A stretch of 52,172 nt of DNA from Armatimonadaceae bacterium (GTDB taxonomy: Bacteria > Armatimonadota > Armatimonadia > Armatimonadales > Armatimonadaceae), in NCBI GenBank assembly GCA_030447685.1, contig JAUJOK010000039.1, positions 1 to 52,172 of the forward strand, written 5' to 3'. A program made the position numbers and the translations under genes. Below, piece by piece: positions 40,613 through 50,066 of the stretch. How positions within the stretch are numbered: position 1 is the first letter of the stretch; each line of letters begins with the position of its first letter. The notes beneath the pieces are model-generated. The model was not told where the DNA came from and did no database searches. It saw only the letters and a program-made list of their open reading frames with translations.

Positions 40613-41676
40613 ATGCCGCTTTCTTCGCCGCATCCTCGTTATCGCCGCAACATTAGCTATTTTGCTCGTCCTCTCCATCGTTCTGCCCGCGCGCCTTCAG
40701 GATGTGGTTTTCCGCATCGTCATGCTGTCAGGCATTGCCATTATCATGGCCGTGTCGCTGAACCTGATTAACGGCTTCACCGGGCAGTTTTCCATCGGCC
40801 ACGCGGGCTTTCAGGCCGTCGGCGCGTATGCGTCCGCCGCGCTGACCGTTTACGGCCACAACGCGCTTTTCTCGTATCTGCCGGAGAACGGGACGCTCCC
40901 GCCGACCTTTGCCGGCTTTTTGCAGGGCGCGCCCGCGATGCTGATCGCGATGTTTGCCGGGGGGCTGCTGGCGGCCCTTGTCGGCTATATCGTTGGGCTG
41001 CCGTCGCTGCGGCTGCGCGGCGACTACCTGGCTATCGTCACGCTCGGCTTCGGCGAGATTATCCGGGTAGCCGTCGAAAACACGGATGCGGTCGGCGGGC
41101 CGCGTGGCTTTTCCGGCGACATCAGCCGGGGCATCTCTATCCCGAACCTGGCGAACTTCTTCTGGATTTACCTGATGGTGATCGTGGTGATCGTCGTATC
41201 GCGCAACCTGCGCTTTTCGGTGCAGGGACTTTCGTATTTGTCGGTGCGCGAGGACGAGGTAGCGGCGCAGGCGATGGGGTAGACGACCAAAGTCAAGGGT
41301 AAAAGCCTTCGTTCTCGGCTCATTCTTCGCCGGAGTGGCCGGGGCGCTTTCGCCCACTACGAGCAGGGGGTCATCTCCACTTCGTTCGGGCTTCGTGCGC
41401 TCGTTCGACTTCGTGACGATGGTCGTCCTCGGCGGGCTTGGCTCGATTACCGGCGCGGTGCTTGCCGCCGTGCTTTTAACCGCGCTGCCGGAAGTGCTGC
41501 GCTCGTCGCTGGGTGCGGATTTCAACCAATATCGGCTGGTAGCCTACGCGCTGCTGCTGATTATTCTGATGCTGGTGCGCCCGCAGGGTATCTTCGGGCG
41601 CGGCGAACTGCGCCGTGATACCTTCTTCCGCCGGAGGCCGCCGTCCCTCCGCCACACCGCTGTCGTGATTGCGTAA
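40613..41676 (+). pseudogene. livM: branched-chain amino-acid-type permease LivM with multiple indels
   Basis: Permease partner of LivH: SLNLINGFTGQFSIGHAGFQAVGAYASA and LRLRGDYLAIVTLGFGEIIR are intact. ATG 40613 needs one base removed to join the first helix (LRRILVIAATLAILLVL). Around 41277-41393 at least four more indels occur (missing G and AC near 41280, extra G near 41297, missing T near 41347, extra C near 41391), including an in-frame TAG. After correction the segment reads TTKVKVKAFVLGSFFAGVAG and then FVRSFDFVTMVVLGGLGSITG. No livG or livF follows. Confidence 0.82.
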
Positions 41677-41787
41677 TGACAGTCGGTTCGCGCAGGTCAT
41701 CCGGTCTTCCCTGTAGAACACCCCGTCAATTGATTCACCGATTCCTATTATCACTTCACGTTGGGCAAGAGTAAAGAGTAATTTGTT

Positions 41788-43153
41788 ATGGAAAACCGGG
41801 TAGCCGTTTTTATTGATTTCGAAAATATAAAGCGCGCGGTGGACGACTATTTCGTCAACGAGCGCGTCAACCTCAAGCGTATTCTGGAAGAGATCGGGCG
41901 GGCCGCCGAAGGGCGCATCGTCGTCAAGCGCGCGTACGCTGACTGGGGCGTCTTCAAGGACTATCGCTCCGACCTCCTGGACAACGCGACCGAGCCGGTG
42001 CAGGCGTTCGCGCTGAACTACAAAGGCAAGAACGGCGCGGACATCCGCATCGCTATCGATGTGATGGAAGTCGTGCTGCGCCAGCCGGAAATCACGCACG
42101 TTGCCCTGGTTTCCGGCGACTCTGATTTTACGCCCCTGGTGATGAAGATGCGCGAATTCGGGCGCTTCGTCGTCGGTGTAGGGGTGCGCTCGAACACGTC
42201 GAACTATCTCGCCAAGTCCTGCGACCATTTCTCCTACTATGATGACCTGCGCGGCGACGACGGCGAATCCACTCCGGAGCGCGCTTTTCCGCAACCCCGA
42301 TGGACCCGGTGGCGCTTACCTGGCCGTCACGCTGGCTGACCTGGGCAACCGCCCCGTCACCGGCTCGGTATTGAAGACGCAGATGCGCAAGATAGACCCG
42401 ATGTTCGATGAGACGCGCCACGGGCATCTTTCCTTTCTGGATTTCCTGCGCGCCCATGAAGAGCTGATCGATCTGTACAAGCCCGCCGTTGGTGATCTGG
42501 TCATCGCGCCGCGCGGGCTTCTGGGAGAAGATCGCGATGGGGACACGGCGACGAACGGGCGTGGCGCGATTGCGACCAACGGTTATCACCCTTCGACCTC
42601 TGCCGTCGCTGCCGCCGCGCCCGGCCAGGGCTACCACGACTGGCTGCGGGACAACAATTTCCGTTACGTGCCCCAGCAGGACCGCCACCAGATTATCGGT
42701 GTGATCTTCGACCTTTTCGACCGGCACGCGGAGACCGGAGTTTCGCTCAAGGAGATCAAGGACCATCTGCACGGCTGGTTCGAGCAGAACCGGCCCTTCG
42801 TGCCCTGGGATAGCATCAACTCGACGGTCTATCATCTGTTTTATACCTGGTGCTTTACCTTCGAGCGTACTGACGGTGAGGCGGACAAGCAGCTTTGGGA
42901 TCGACGCACCTGCCTGCAAAACGATATCCACTCTTCGCATGACCTGATCGTCCGCTGTGAGCGCGGCATCGTCCGCAAACTGTGGGAACATGATCGCGAC
43001 CTTGACCCGGAGGCGCTGAACGAATGGCTATATGACGGCGACCCGGAAATGCTGAATTATGTGACGGATCTGATTGCAAAGGCTGCCACAATCGGCGCGG
43101 TGCGTTTCGCGCACGGCATTTCGCACAGCAGCGTCAGCGGCCATTCCGGATAA
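41788..43153 (+). CDS. NYN-domain (LabA/DUF88) protein with OST-HTH domain, frameshifted
   Basis: The N-terminal 155 residues form a NYN/PIN-like nuclease domain: VAVFIDFENIKRAVDDYF, GADIRIAIDVME and HVALVSGDSDFTPLV with the acidic catalytic set. A second frame (to 43153) supplies an OST-HTH/LOTUS domain (AYLAVTLADLGNRPVTGSVLK, KIDPMFDETRHGHLSFLDFLRA) and a helical C-terminal region. The frames join near 42281-42290 (GCGCTTTTCC) if one base is removed. Relatives carry both domains in one chain of about 450 aa and are thought to act on RNA. ATG 41788 has no strong ribosome site. Confidence 0.8.
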
Positions 43154-43233
43154 TGCCCGGTCATCGCCGGGCCTGCGCTCAGAAGCCGCTTCCCTGGGTA
43201 CACTGATAACAGTATTCGGGGAGGTAAACGTAT

Positions 43234-44118
43234 TTGGCAAGCAGCGTCGGTTCCGCATGGAGTTTCTGGAAGACACTGAAAGCCGTTTCGCCCAAAGCCA
43301 TCGAGGACGAAGCGGCAACGGCATTTCGACTGGCCCTGGTTGGCGATTCCGCGCACCGTCTGGCGCTTCGTGAGGCGCTGCTGACGGACAAGGCGACGCC
43401 CGGCGAGCGCGAAGCCGCGCAGGAATTTTTAGTCGAGATGGCCGAGCCGCCCGACGCCGGGAATGGGGAAGAGTATGCGTTCGTGCTGTATTCCTCCGGG
43501 CTGGGCGGCACCATCGGCGCGCGGGGCGCAAACTCGGTACCGGTGATCGGGCTGCCGGAAGATGTGGCGGAGGGCATGATTGCCCAGCGCCCCGACCTGG
43601 GTGTCGCGCTCGCCCGCCGCTTTCCTCTGTTTCGCCTTCCCGCTGCGAACCGGCTTATCAGCGACACAGCCCGTGTCAACGCCAACTTCGCGCTTCTATC
43701 CGCTCTGCCCGGCGTCATGCCCTGGACGGCCATCGTTCTGCCCGCGTCCTCGGCAGCGGATACGGTCATTCTCACCAAAAACCAGATCATGCTGATTATG
43801 CGTCTGGCCGCGCTGCACGGGCACAAGCCGGGCTACACTAAGCAGGTTAAGGAGCTGCTGGGCACTATCGGAGGCGCTCTGGGCTGGCGCACACTGGCGC
43901 GCCAATTGGTGGGATTTGTTCCTGCCGGAATCGGCGTCGTGCTGAAGGCATCCATTGCTTATTCCGGCACGTTCGCCGCAGGCCGCGCTGCGCTCTGGTT
44001 TTATCAGACGGGGCGCACGCTTTCTCCTAAAGAGATACGCAGCATCTACCAGGGGAAGATGAAAGACGCGCGTAAAGAGATAGAGGGAATGAAAGCCGAA
44101 AAGCAGCCCCACGTCTGA
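43234..44118 (+). CDS. DUF697-like membrane protein
   Basis: A 294-aa protein. The N-terminal half is soluble and Ala-rich. The C-terminal half has the DUF697/YcjF-type pattern: TKNQIMLIMRLAALHG, GALGWRTLARQLVGFVPAGIGVVLKASIAYSGTFAAGRAALWFY, i.e. a helix and a paired membrane hairpin near a conserved cytoplasmic segment. A charged tail ends the protein. The start is probably TTG 43234. It is separated from the NYN gene by 80 bp. Function unknown. Confidence 0.72.
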   Translation: MASSVGSAWSFWKTLKAVSPKAIEDEAATAFRLALVGDSAHRLALREALLTDKATPGEREAAQEFLVEMAEPPDAGNGEEYAFVLYSSGLGGTIGARGANSVPVIGLPEDVAEGMIAQRPDLGVALARRFPLFRLPAANRLISDTARVNANFALLSALPGVMPWTAIVLPASSAADTVILTKNQIMLIMRLAALHGHKPGYTKQVKELLGTIGGALGWRTLARQLVGFVPAGIGVVLKASIAYSGTFAAGRAALWFYQTGRTLSPKEIRSIYQGKMKDARKEIEGMKAEKQPHV

Positions 44119-44513
44119 AGATTGCGATAAATGCTATTGATGGGAAGCCCAGCGACAGAGCCAGCAAGCAGCACCGCGTTATAACACATTGCTTCTGGCG
44201 CATTGGGCAGCGACACCTTGTTTGTGGATACCGATAGCACCAACGCTTGGCGTACGTGGCATCCGCTGTGGTGTCTGGAGCGGGGCATCTGTAGCACGGG
44301 GAATCCATGGACATGAAAGCCTGGCTTCATCAGATCGGCAGAACGGCGTAAGAAGGGCAGTGTAATAAGGCGCTGCACCAGACGCGAATGCAGCCGGTTG
44401 CTGGTGTCCGGTAGTTGGCTTCTTCGCGTCGGTCAACTTTGTGGTTGGGCCGCACGCAGCCATGTTCCGGTTGAGAGGACCATCCGAGGTGAGAGTGGAC
44501 GGAGTGAATCGCT
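44119..44513. other. gene-poor gap
   Basis: A 395-bp stretch with lower GC than its surroundings. On the minus strand a frame at 44314-44150 has clustered Cys (CYRCP...CRCPMRQKQC) that vaguely recalls the zinc finger of IS1-type InsA proteins, but it is too degenerate to call. I see no promoter or terminator I would defend. Confidence 0.4.
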
Positions 44514-44903
44514 ATGGAATTGAAGCCACTCAAGAAAAAGGCACAGGACCGCCCGCCTTACGAAAGGCACATCCTGTTGTGTGCGGGAATGCGGGAAGTC
44601 GCCGGGGGCACTTGCTGCGCTCGTGCTGAGGGCTTGGCCACCTTCAAGTACCTGGGCAAACGGCTGCAGGAGTTGAAAAAGGAAGGGCGGCACTTCTACC
44701 GCACCGAGGCCCAATGCCTGATGTTTTGCAGGGGCGGGCCGCTGATGATCGTGTACCCGGAAGGCACCTGGTATGCGGGCGTCACGCCCGAAATCTGTGA
44801 GCGCATCATCCAGGAACACCTGCTGGGAGGCAGACCGGTGGAGGAGTTCGCTTTCAACTACAACCCGTTAACGCCTGCCACGCCGGAAAAAGGCGGAGCG
44901 TAA
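44514..44903 (+). CDS. (2Fe-2S) ferredoxin, thioredoxin-like fold
   Basis: A 129-aa protein of the thioredoxin-like [2Fe-2S] ferredoxin family: [18 protein letters not shown] supplies the first Cys set, [28 protein letters not shown] the second with the family's GP...VYP.G.WY signature. It is probably an electron carrier. ATG 44514 starts a short basic lead ([19 protein letters not shown]). The C-terminal 20 residues are variable. No redox partner is adjacent, although an OsmC gene follows 190 bp downstream. Confidence 0.87.
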   Translation: MELKPLKKKAQDRPPYERHILLCAGMREVAGGTCCARAEGLATFKYLGKRLQELKKEGRHFYRTEAQCLMFCRGGPLMIVYPEGTWYAGVTPEICERIIQEHLLGGRPVEEFAFNYNPLTPATPEKGGA

Positions 44904-45092
44904 AGAACAAAGCGTCGCGTGCAGTGGCGGAACGATCTTTGCGCCGGACACGCTTTCGCGCTTGGGCATTAAAAGAGACTATGGCAGGTTCTGCCGGGCA
45001 GTGGAACGATGACCGGTTATTACGAGGTTTCTGTACCGCACCTGTCGAAATTTAGCGTACAAGACACAACCCCTTAAAAAGGAAACCCATTT

Positions 45093-45518
45093 ATGAAAAG
45101 AACCGGATCCGCTGTCTGGCAGGGATCGCTCAAAGAAGGGAAGGGCACGGTTTCGACCCAGACCGGTGTTCTGAAGGAAACGCCCTACACGTTCCAATCA
45201 CGCTTCGGAGACGACCCCCAGACCAACCCGGAAGAGCTTATCGCCGCCGCCCATGCGGGCTGCTTCACGATGGCGCTTTCGCTGTTTCTGGGAAACGCCG
45301 GATTCACCGCCGAGCGGCTTGCCACCAGGGCCACCGTTTCGCTCGAGCAGGTGGACGGCGGCTTTGCCATCACAAGCGTCCATCTCGACCTGACCGCCCG
45401 CATTCCCGGAATCGACCAGGCCGCGTTCGAGGAGGCGGCGAATGGGGCGAAGGCGGGCTGCCCGGTGTCCAAACTGCTGAACGCTGAGATCACGCTCACG
45501 GCGAAGCTGGAAGATTAA
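45093..45518 (+). CDS. osmC: OsmC-family organic hydroperoxide reductase
   Basis: A 141-aa peroxiredoxin-like protein. The peroxidatic Cys lies in AAAHAGCFTMALS and the resolving Cys in AKAGCPVSKLLN. TNPEELIAAAHAGC is the classic OsmC signature. It reduces organic hydroperoxides using dihydrolipoyl or other thiols. ATG 45093 has AAAAAGGAAA upstream at good distance. It stands alone, followed by a GC-rich intergenic repeat. Confidence 0.92.
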   Translation: MKRTGSAVWQGSLKEGKGTVSTQTGVLKETPYTFQSRFGDDPQTNPEELIAAAHAGCFTMALSLFLGNAGFTAERLATRATVSLEQVDGGFAITSVHLDLTARIPGIDQAAFEEAANGAKAGCPVSKLLNAEITLTAKLED

Positions 45519-45534
45519 CCGGCCTTTCGGCGAT

Positions 45535-45592
45535 AAGCGGCCTCTTCCCCTGCGTGGCGAGTGGGGCAGGGGAAGGGGTAGGGGCACCGCCT
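45535..45592. repeat. GC-rich intergenic repeat with C-run/G-run arms
   Basis: CCTCTTCCCCTGC and GCAGGGGAAGG face each other across a short loop (GTGGCGAGTGGG), the same style as the hairpin at 12651. It may terminate osmC transcription. A longer frame of the next gene runs through it but is unlikely to start there. Confidence 0.5.
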
Positions 45593-45613
45593 TTTGAAGG
45601 AAACACGCCGTCC

Positions 45614-46552
45614 TTGCTGAACTCGGCAGACAATACGCTCGCCGCGCTCGCCGCGCGCATTGCTTCCCATTTTTGGAAACAGCCGGTTCGCGACGTGACA
45701 CCGATTGTCGGCAAAGGAACGCAGAACCATATCTTCGTGGTGACGAATGAGCAAGAAGGGGCCAGAGTCGTAGTGCGGATGAGCGATGATCCCGGCGCTT
45801 CTCGCACCTACGAAAAGGAGCAGTGGTGTCTGGCGCAGGCAGCATCGCACGGCGTTCCGGGGCCGGTCGCGCTCGCTTTGGGGCGGGCGGATAACTATTC
45901 GTATCTGCTGCTGTCCTTTGTCGAAGGCGTGAACGGGCAGGATATGACAGGCGACACGACGCCTCTATGGCGTACTCTGGGGCAGCATATCCGCCGCGTC
46001 CACGCCGTTCCCGTCGCCGGTTTCGGGGACGATGTGGACGATCTGGCACGCAGCAGACCGGGCGAAACGTGGCAGCGGTTCGTGGATTACAACATCGAAA
46101 GCCTGAGCGACGACGACCCCCTGCGGCGTCTGGGCGTGCTGACCGCCGCCGAAGCCGGGCGTGTCCAATCGCTGTTCGGCGCGCTGAAGCGGCGGGAGTT
46201 CCGTTTCGGCTTGATCCACGGTGATATTGCGCTGCGGAACATTGTCGTTGGACCATCCGGCGCGGTGAGCCTCCTCGATTGGGGCTGTGCGGAGGCCCAT
46301 ATCGTTCCGCATTACGAGCTGATACGGATGGGGGAGCGGGACCCGCTGGAGGCGGCGGATTTGGAGGCGTTCCGGGACGGTTACGGCCTGGCGGCGTCTG
46401 AGTTCGCAGAAATGCAGACCGACCTGACCGACCTTGCCCTGCTCAAAGCCTTCGACCTGACCCGCTGGGCCATAGACCGCAGTCCACCCAACATTGCGCA
46501 GTTTGCCGCCCGCGCCCAGAGGCTGCTGCGCGCACATCCTGCCTTTGCCTGA
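45614..46552 (+). CDS. aminoglycoside phosphotransferase (APH)-family kinase
   Basis: About 312 aa with the APH/choline-kinase fold: N-lobe GKGTQNHIFVVTN and RVVVRM, hinge YSYLLLSFVEGVNG, catalytic loop LIHGDIALRNIVV (Asp and Asn present) and metal motif LLDWGCAE. Families with this fold phosphorylate aminoglycosides, macrolides, homoserine, choline or fructosamine; the target is not evident. The start is probably TTG 45614 (GAAGGAAA about 12 nt upstream), because codons before that lie in the intergenic repeat. The next gene begins 15 bp downstream. Confidence 0.8.
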   Translation: MLNSADNTLAALAARIASHFWKQPVRDVTPIVGKGTQNHIFVVTNEQEGARVVVRMSDDPGASRTYEKEQWCLAQAASHGVPGPVALALGRADNYSYLLLSFVEGVNGQDMTGDTTPLWRTLGQHIRRVHAVPVAGFGDDVDDLARSRPGETWQRFVDYNIESLSDDDPLRRLGVLTAAEAGRVQSLFGALKRREFRFGLIHGDIALRNIVVGPSGAVSLLDWGCAEAHIVPHYELIRMGERDPLEAADLEAFRDGYGLAASEFAEMQTDLTDLALLKAFDLTRWAIDRSPPNIAQFAARAQRLLRAHPAFA

Positions 46553-46566
46553 CGATACGACGGACG

Positions 46567-47349
46567 GTGGCTATCGGATGCGCGGCAGGCTTCCGCCCAA
46601 TGCTTGTAGAATTCATGCGCATGGAACCATCCGATCTTGCCCCGTTTTTCAAAGATTACTCTGCCGCCGCTTTTGTGCTGCTGGATGTGTCCAGCCGGAA
46701 ATACACCTGCTATAACGCCGCGCAGTGCGCCCGCCGCTTTTCTCCGTGCTCCACGTTCAAAGTCCTGAACTCCCTGATCGCTCTGGAAAGCGGCGTCATC
46801 CCCCATGCCGACTACCGCATCAAGTGGGATGGCCGCAGGTACAACGTTGCGCCCTGGAACCGGGACCACACGCTGCGAACCGCCTTTGCCGACTCGGTCT
46901 TCTGGTACTATCAGGCGCTTGCGCGGCGGGTGGGGCCGGAGCGTATGGGCCGGTATGTGCGGCGGGTCGGCTACGGCAATGAGGACATTTCGGGAGGTAT
47001 CGCGCAGTTCTGGCTGGGCAGCTCACTCAAAATCTCCGCCGACGAGCAGGTCGCCTTTTTAGACAGGCTTCGGCGAAATACTCTGCCGTTTTCTCCGCGC
47101 TCGCAGGCGGTCGTCAGGCAGATGATGGTCCTTTCCCAGACAAAGGACAGCGTTCTGCGCGGCAAGACCGGAACCGCGGGAAACGCCCAAAGAACCGTCG
47201 CGACGCTCGGCTGGTTCGTGGGATATGTCACGAACCGGAGTGGCGCGTATGTTTTCGCGACGAACATCCGGAACGGGGACAACCCCAGCGGGCGCACGGC
47301 TCGCACTATCACCGAAGCCATTCTGCGCGAGATGGCGCTGCTGACATAA
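46567..47349 (+). CDS. class D (OXA-like) beta-lactamase-fold protein without visible signal peptide
   Basis: About 260 aa with the class D serine hydrolase motifs in order: STFK (nucleophile Ser, Lys that becomes carbamylated) in CSTFKVLNSLIALESG, SVF in DSVFWYYQALARRVG, YGN, a FWLGSSLKISADEQVAFLDRL segment with the conserved Trp, and KTG in LRGKTGTAG followed by GWFVGYV. These fit beta-lactamases or the related BlaR sensor domain. No signal peptide or membrane helix precedes them in any frame, which is abnormal for a cell-wall enzyme. Starts at GTG 46567, ATG 46600 or ATG 46618 are possible. Confidence 0.82.
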   Translation: MAIGCAAGFRPMLVEFMRMEPSDLAPFFKDYSAAAFVLLDVSSRKYTCYNAAQCARRFSPCSTFKVLNSLIALESGVIPHADYRIKWDGRRYNVAPWNRDHTLRTAFADSVFWYYQALARRVGPERMGRYVRRVGYGNEDISGGIAQFWLGSSLKISADEQVAFLDRLRRNTLPFSPRSQAVVRQMMVLSQTKDSVLRGKTGTAGNAQRTVATLGWFVGYVTNRSGAYVFATNIRNGDNPSGRTARTITEAILREMALLT

Positions 47350-47364
47350 GTGAGGGGAGAACGT

Positions 47365-47681
47365 ATGAAGATCAGCAAACTCAACGCGGCAGCGGCGGCA
47401 GCCGTGACGCTGATTGGTCGAAAAAGTTTCATGTGTGGCGGATGGATTGGGATGAGAACCAGATCCGGCTGTACGTGGACGACCTGCTGCTGAACACCAC
47501 CGACCTCAAGGAGACCGTCAACACGGACAAAGCGGGCAGAAATCCTTTTCATCAACCCCATTACCTGCTGGTGAACCTGCCTATCGGCGGACAAAACGGC
47601 GGCGACCCTTCCGCAACTGTGTTCCCGGCCCGGTTCGAGGTGGACTACATTCGCGTGTATCAGCAGCAGCAGAAGAAGTAG
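47365..47681 (+). pseudogene. gutted GH16-type glycoside hydrolase: start region plus C-terminal 90 residues
   Basis: GGGGAG 5 nt before ATG 47365 and an N-terminus of signal-peptide character (MKISKLNAAAAAAVTLIG) mark an authentic gene start. The frame then changes at about 47415, and 47418-47681 encodes the end of a GH16 beta-jelly roll: DWSKKFHVWRMDWDENQIRLY, HQPHYLLVNLPIGGQ and RFEVDYIRVYQ. The catalytic centre (ExDxxE) and some 150-200 residues are absent. The structure equals that at 1389: start and signal retained, middle gone, C-terminus out of frame. Confidence 0.72.
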
Positions 47682-47700
47682 CCGCGCTTCACCTGTCCCG

Positions 47701-47728
47701 GCGCGCGTTGACGAGCGCGCGCTTCTTT
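47701..47728 (+). terminator. hairpin with short T-run after the GH16 remnant
   Basis: A 7-bp stem GCGCGCG / CGCGCGC with 8-nt loop, followed by TTCTTT. Confidence 0.5.
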
Positions 47729-47774
47729 GCCATACTAAGGTAATGAAAATGAATACGTGAAAGAGAAGACAAGC

Positions 47775-48077
47775 ATGAGCATTACCATTGAGCTTGCGCC
47801 GGATGTCGAGGCCCTGCTGCATGCAGAGGCCGCGCGGCAGGGCCAGGATACCCCCGCCTATGTCGCCGCGCTGGTACATCAGGCTGTAAAAAGCGACTTT
47901 ACCGTCCGCCGGAACCCGCCTGCCGAACCCGGCGAAACGCTGGCCGACGCGCTGGAGGGTCTTGTCGGCGTGATCGATAGCAGCAGGCATAATGGCGGCG
48001 TCGTGTCGCGTCTTTCCGAGGATAAAGAAGCCTTCGGGGATTACCTGGAGCAGAAGCGTCGTGAGGGGCGGTTTTGA
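47775..48077 (+). CDS. VapB-like antitoxin candidate
   Basis: A 100-aa protein whose N-terminus (SITIELAPDVEALLHAEAARQGQDTPAYVAALVHQAV) has the strand-helix-helix pattern of ribbon-helix-helix antitoxins. The charged C-terminus (DKEAFGDYLEQKRREGRF) would be the toxin-binding part. The following PIN gene starts inside its stop codon. The size is slightly above the usual VapB. ATG 47775 is preferred over GTG 47757. Confidence 0.65.
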   Translation: MSITIELAPDVEALLHAEAARQGQDTPAYVAALVHQAVKSDFTVRRNPPAEPGETLADALEGLVGVIDSSRHNGGVVSRLSEDKEAFGDYLEQKRREGRF

Positions 48078-48481
48078 CGCTCTGCGATGCGGGGCCGCTT
48101 GTGGCTCTCATCGATGTGAACGATGTCAGCCATGCTCGATGCCGGGCAACTCTCCCGTCACTCTCCCAGCCGCTGCTGACGACGTGGCCCTGCTTAACGG
48201 AAGCGATGTACCTTCTCCACCGCGCGGGCGGCTACCCGGCACAGGAAACGCTGTGGCAGTTCTTCAGCCGTGGCGTTCTGCAACTGCACGTCATCGCCGA
48301 TGAAGAGCGGGTGCGGATGCAATCCTTGATGAAGCAGTACCGGGACACACCAATGGATTTGGCCGATGCTTCGCTGGTGGCGACGGCAGAGACACGCGGT
48401 CTGCGCCGCGTCTTCACCGTGGACAGCGACTTCTACGTCTACCGCATCGGCGGCGCGCATCCGTTCGATGTGCTGCCCTGA
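48074..48481 (+). CDS. PIN-domain ribonuclease, VapC-like toxin
   Basis: A 135-aa PIN domain with the four acidic catalytic positions visible: D5 (LCDAGPLVALID), E43 (TEAMYLL), D95/D98 (MDLADASLVA) and D117/D119 (FTVDSDFYVY). VapC toxins cut tRNA or rRNA when free of antitoxin. The start is TTG 48074, overlapping the upstream antitoxin-like gene by 4 bp, the normal toxin-antitoxin arrangement. It is convergent with the FAD oxidoreductase gene, 9 bp away. Confidence 0.85.
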   Translation: MTLCDAGPLVALIDVNDVSHARCRATLPSLSQPLLTTWPCLTEAMYLLHRAGGYPAQETLWQFFSRGVLQLHVIADEERVRMQSLMKQYRDTPMDLADASLVATAETRGLRRVFTVDSDFYVYRIGGAHPFDVLP

Positions 48482-48490
48482 AAATCCGTT

Positions 48491-50066
48491 TCATACGGGC
48501 AGGAAGCGCCGCCAGCCGGTACGGAGCGAGCGGGCGACCACGCCCGCCGCGTTCAGCCCCGACGCCCCGAACACGCCGCCGCCGGGGTGGGCACTTGCGC
48601 CGCACAGGAACAGGCCGCGAATCGGGGTGGCGTAGTTCGCCAGTTCCGGCAGCGGGCGGAACCAGAACATCTGGTCCAGGCTCATCTCGACGTGCATGAC
48701 GTTGCCGTGCAGCAGGCCCAGCGTGCGCTCCAAATCCAGCGGCGACTGGATATAACGCTGCTCGATCTTGTTTCGCAGGTTCGGCGCGTAGCCGTACAGG
48801 GTTTCTAGTATCGTGTCCGCCGCTTCCTCTCTGGTGTCGTCCCAGCTTTTGCTGTCGCGGCGGCGATACGGGAAATACTGGGACCAGAGCGAAAGGACGT
48901 GCTTTCCCGGCGGCGCGAGCGTGTCATCAATGGGCGAAAAAGTCATCGCCAGCACTGGCGGTTTGCGCGACGGCATCCCCGAAAAATAGTCGGCGTAGGC
49001 GTCGCGCAGATAGCCTTCCGAAGGGCACAATAGCTGCATTCCGTGGTGGACTTCCGTCGGAAATCCCGCCCCGTAATCCGGCAGTTCCGAGGCGGCGCAG
49101 CGCACGGTCATGCCGAAGCCGTTGCCGACATTGATCGAATGAATGCGGGAAAGCAGGCCCGGCGGCAAATCGTCCGGGGCGATCAGTTTGGTAAACGTGG
49201 TAACGACATGGCAGGCGGCCACCACGGCCTTCGCCCTCACGGCTTCCCCGCCGGGCAGAACCACCCCGACCGCCGCGCCGTTTTCTACCAGAATCCGCTC
49301 CACGGGCGCATCGGTCCGAAGGGTTCCGCCCCTGGCTATGAGCGCCTTCGCCAGCGCCTGGGCCAGCATTCCGGAGCCGCCTCGGGGGTGCGCCGCACCG
49401 GTTTCATGCAGCATCACGTGCCAGCCGGCGAACGGGGCGCTGCCCATCTCACCCGGCGGCGGCCCGCTTTGCGCGGCCAGCCACGAAAGCGCCGCGCGTA
49501 CCGGGCCGGACTCGAAGGTTTCCGCGATAAGCCGCCCGTAGCCGGTAAGGATGCGGCGTAGGGCCTCGATGCTGTCGTCGGCGGGGCCTTTCGCCAGAAT
49601 GAGATTCCTGCCCAGCGAGGCGGGGGTGGGGGGCTGAAGAAAGGCGCGGAAGGTGCCCCGCGCAACCGGCGTCCAGCGGCGGATAAATTCCCGGTACGCC
49701 GCCGCATCGCGCTCGGAGATCTGGGCAATGCTGGCGCAGGTACGCTCGGTCCTGATAAAAACACAGCGCCCGCCCGTCCGGCAGGGGCAGCGCGGCCCAC
49801 GGGTCCATCGGGCAGTAGGTCAGGCCGTGCGCCGCAAGATTCAGGTCTTCCACAATCGGCGTCTGATGCACCATGATATGCACGGACGAGCCGACATCTA
49901 CCTTATAGCCGGGGAAAATCTCCTCGGTGCAGACCGCCCCACCGACGATGGGCCGCCGCTCGAAAACGGCGGTGGAGTGCCCGGCCCGCTGCAGATAGTT
50001 CGCGCATACCAGGCCGTTGTGCCCGCCACCGACCACGGCTACGTCTACGGAAGCAGGTCCGCTCAC
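48491..50066 (-). CDS. phytoene-desaturase-like FAD oxidoreductase, frameshifted
   Basis: About 525 aa when joined. The N-terminal dinucleotide-binding motif VAVVGGGHNGLVCANYLQRAG and GGAVCTEEIFPGYKVDVGSSVH are typical of COG1233 (carotenoid-desaturase-like) oxidoreductases. The C-terminal motif NYATPIRGLFLCGASAHPGGGVFGASGLNAA closes the FAD site. The frame breaks near 49750 (after CFYQD); restoring it gives ERTCASIAQISERDAAAYREF. GTG 50066 overlaps the stop of the upstream RsbW-like gene by 4 bp. The carotenoid link is not proven; many relatives have unknown substrates. Confidence 0.83.

Noticed and set aside
44150..44314. Remnant of an IS1-type InsA zinc-finger gene on the minus strand
   Set aside because: Cys spacing is only roughly similar, frames are broken and no inverted repeats are present.
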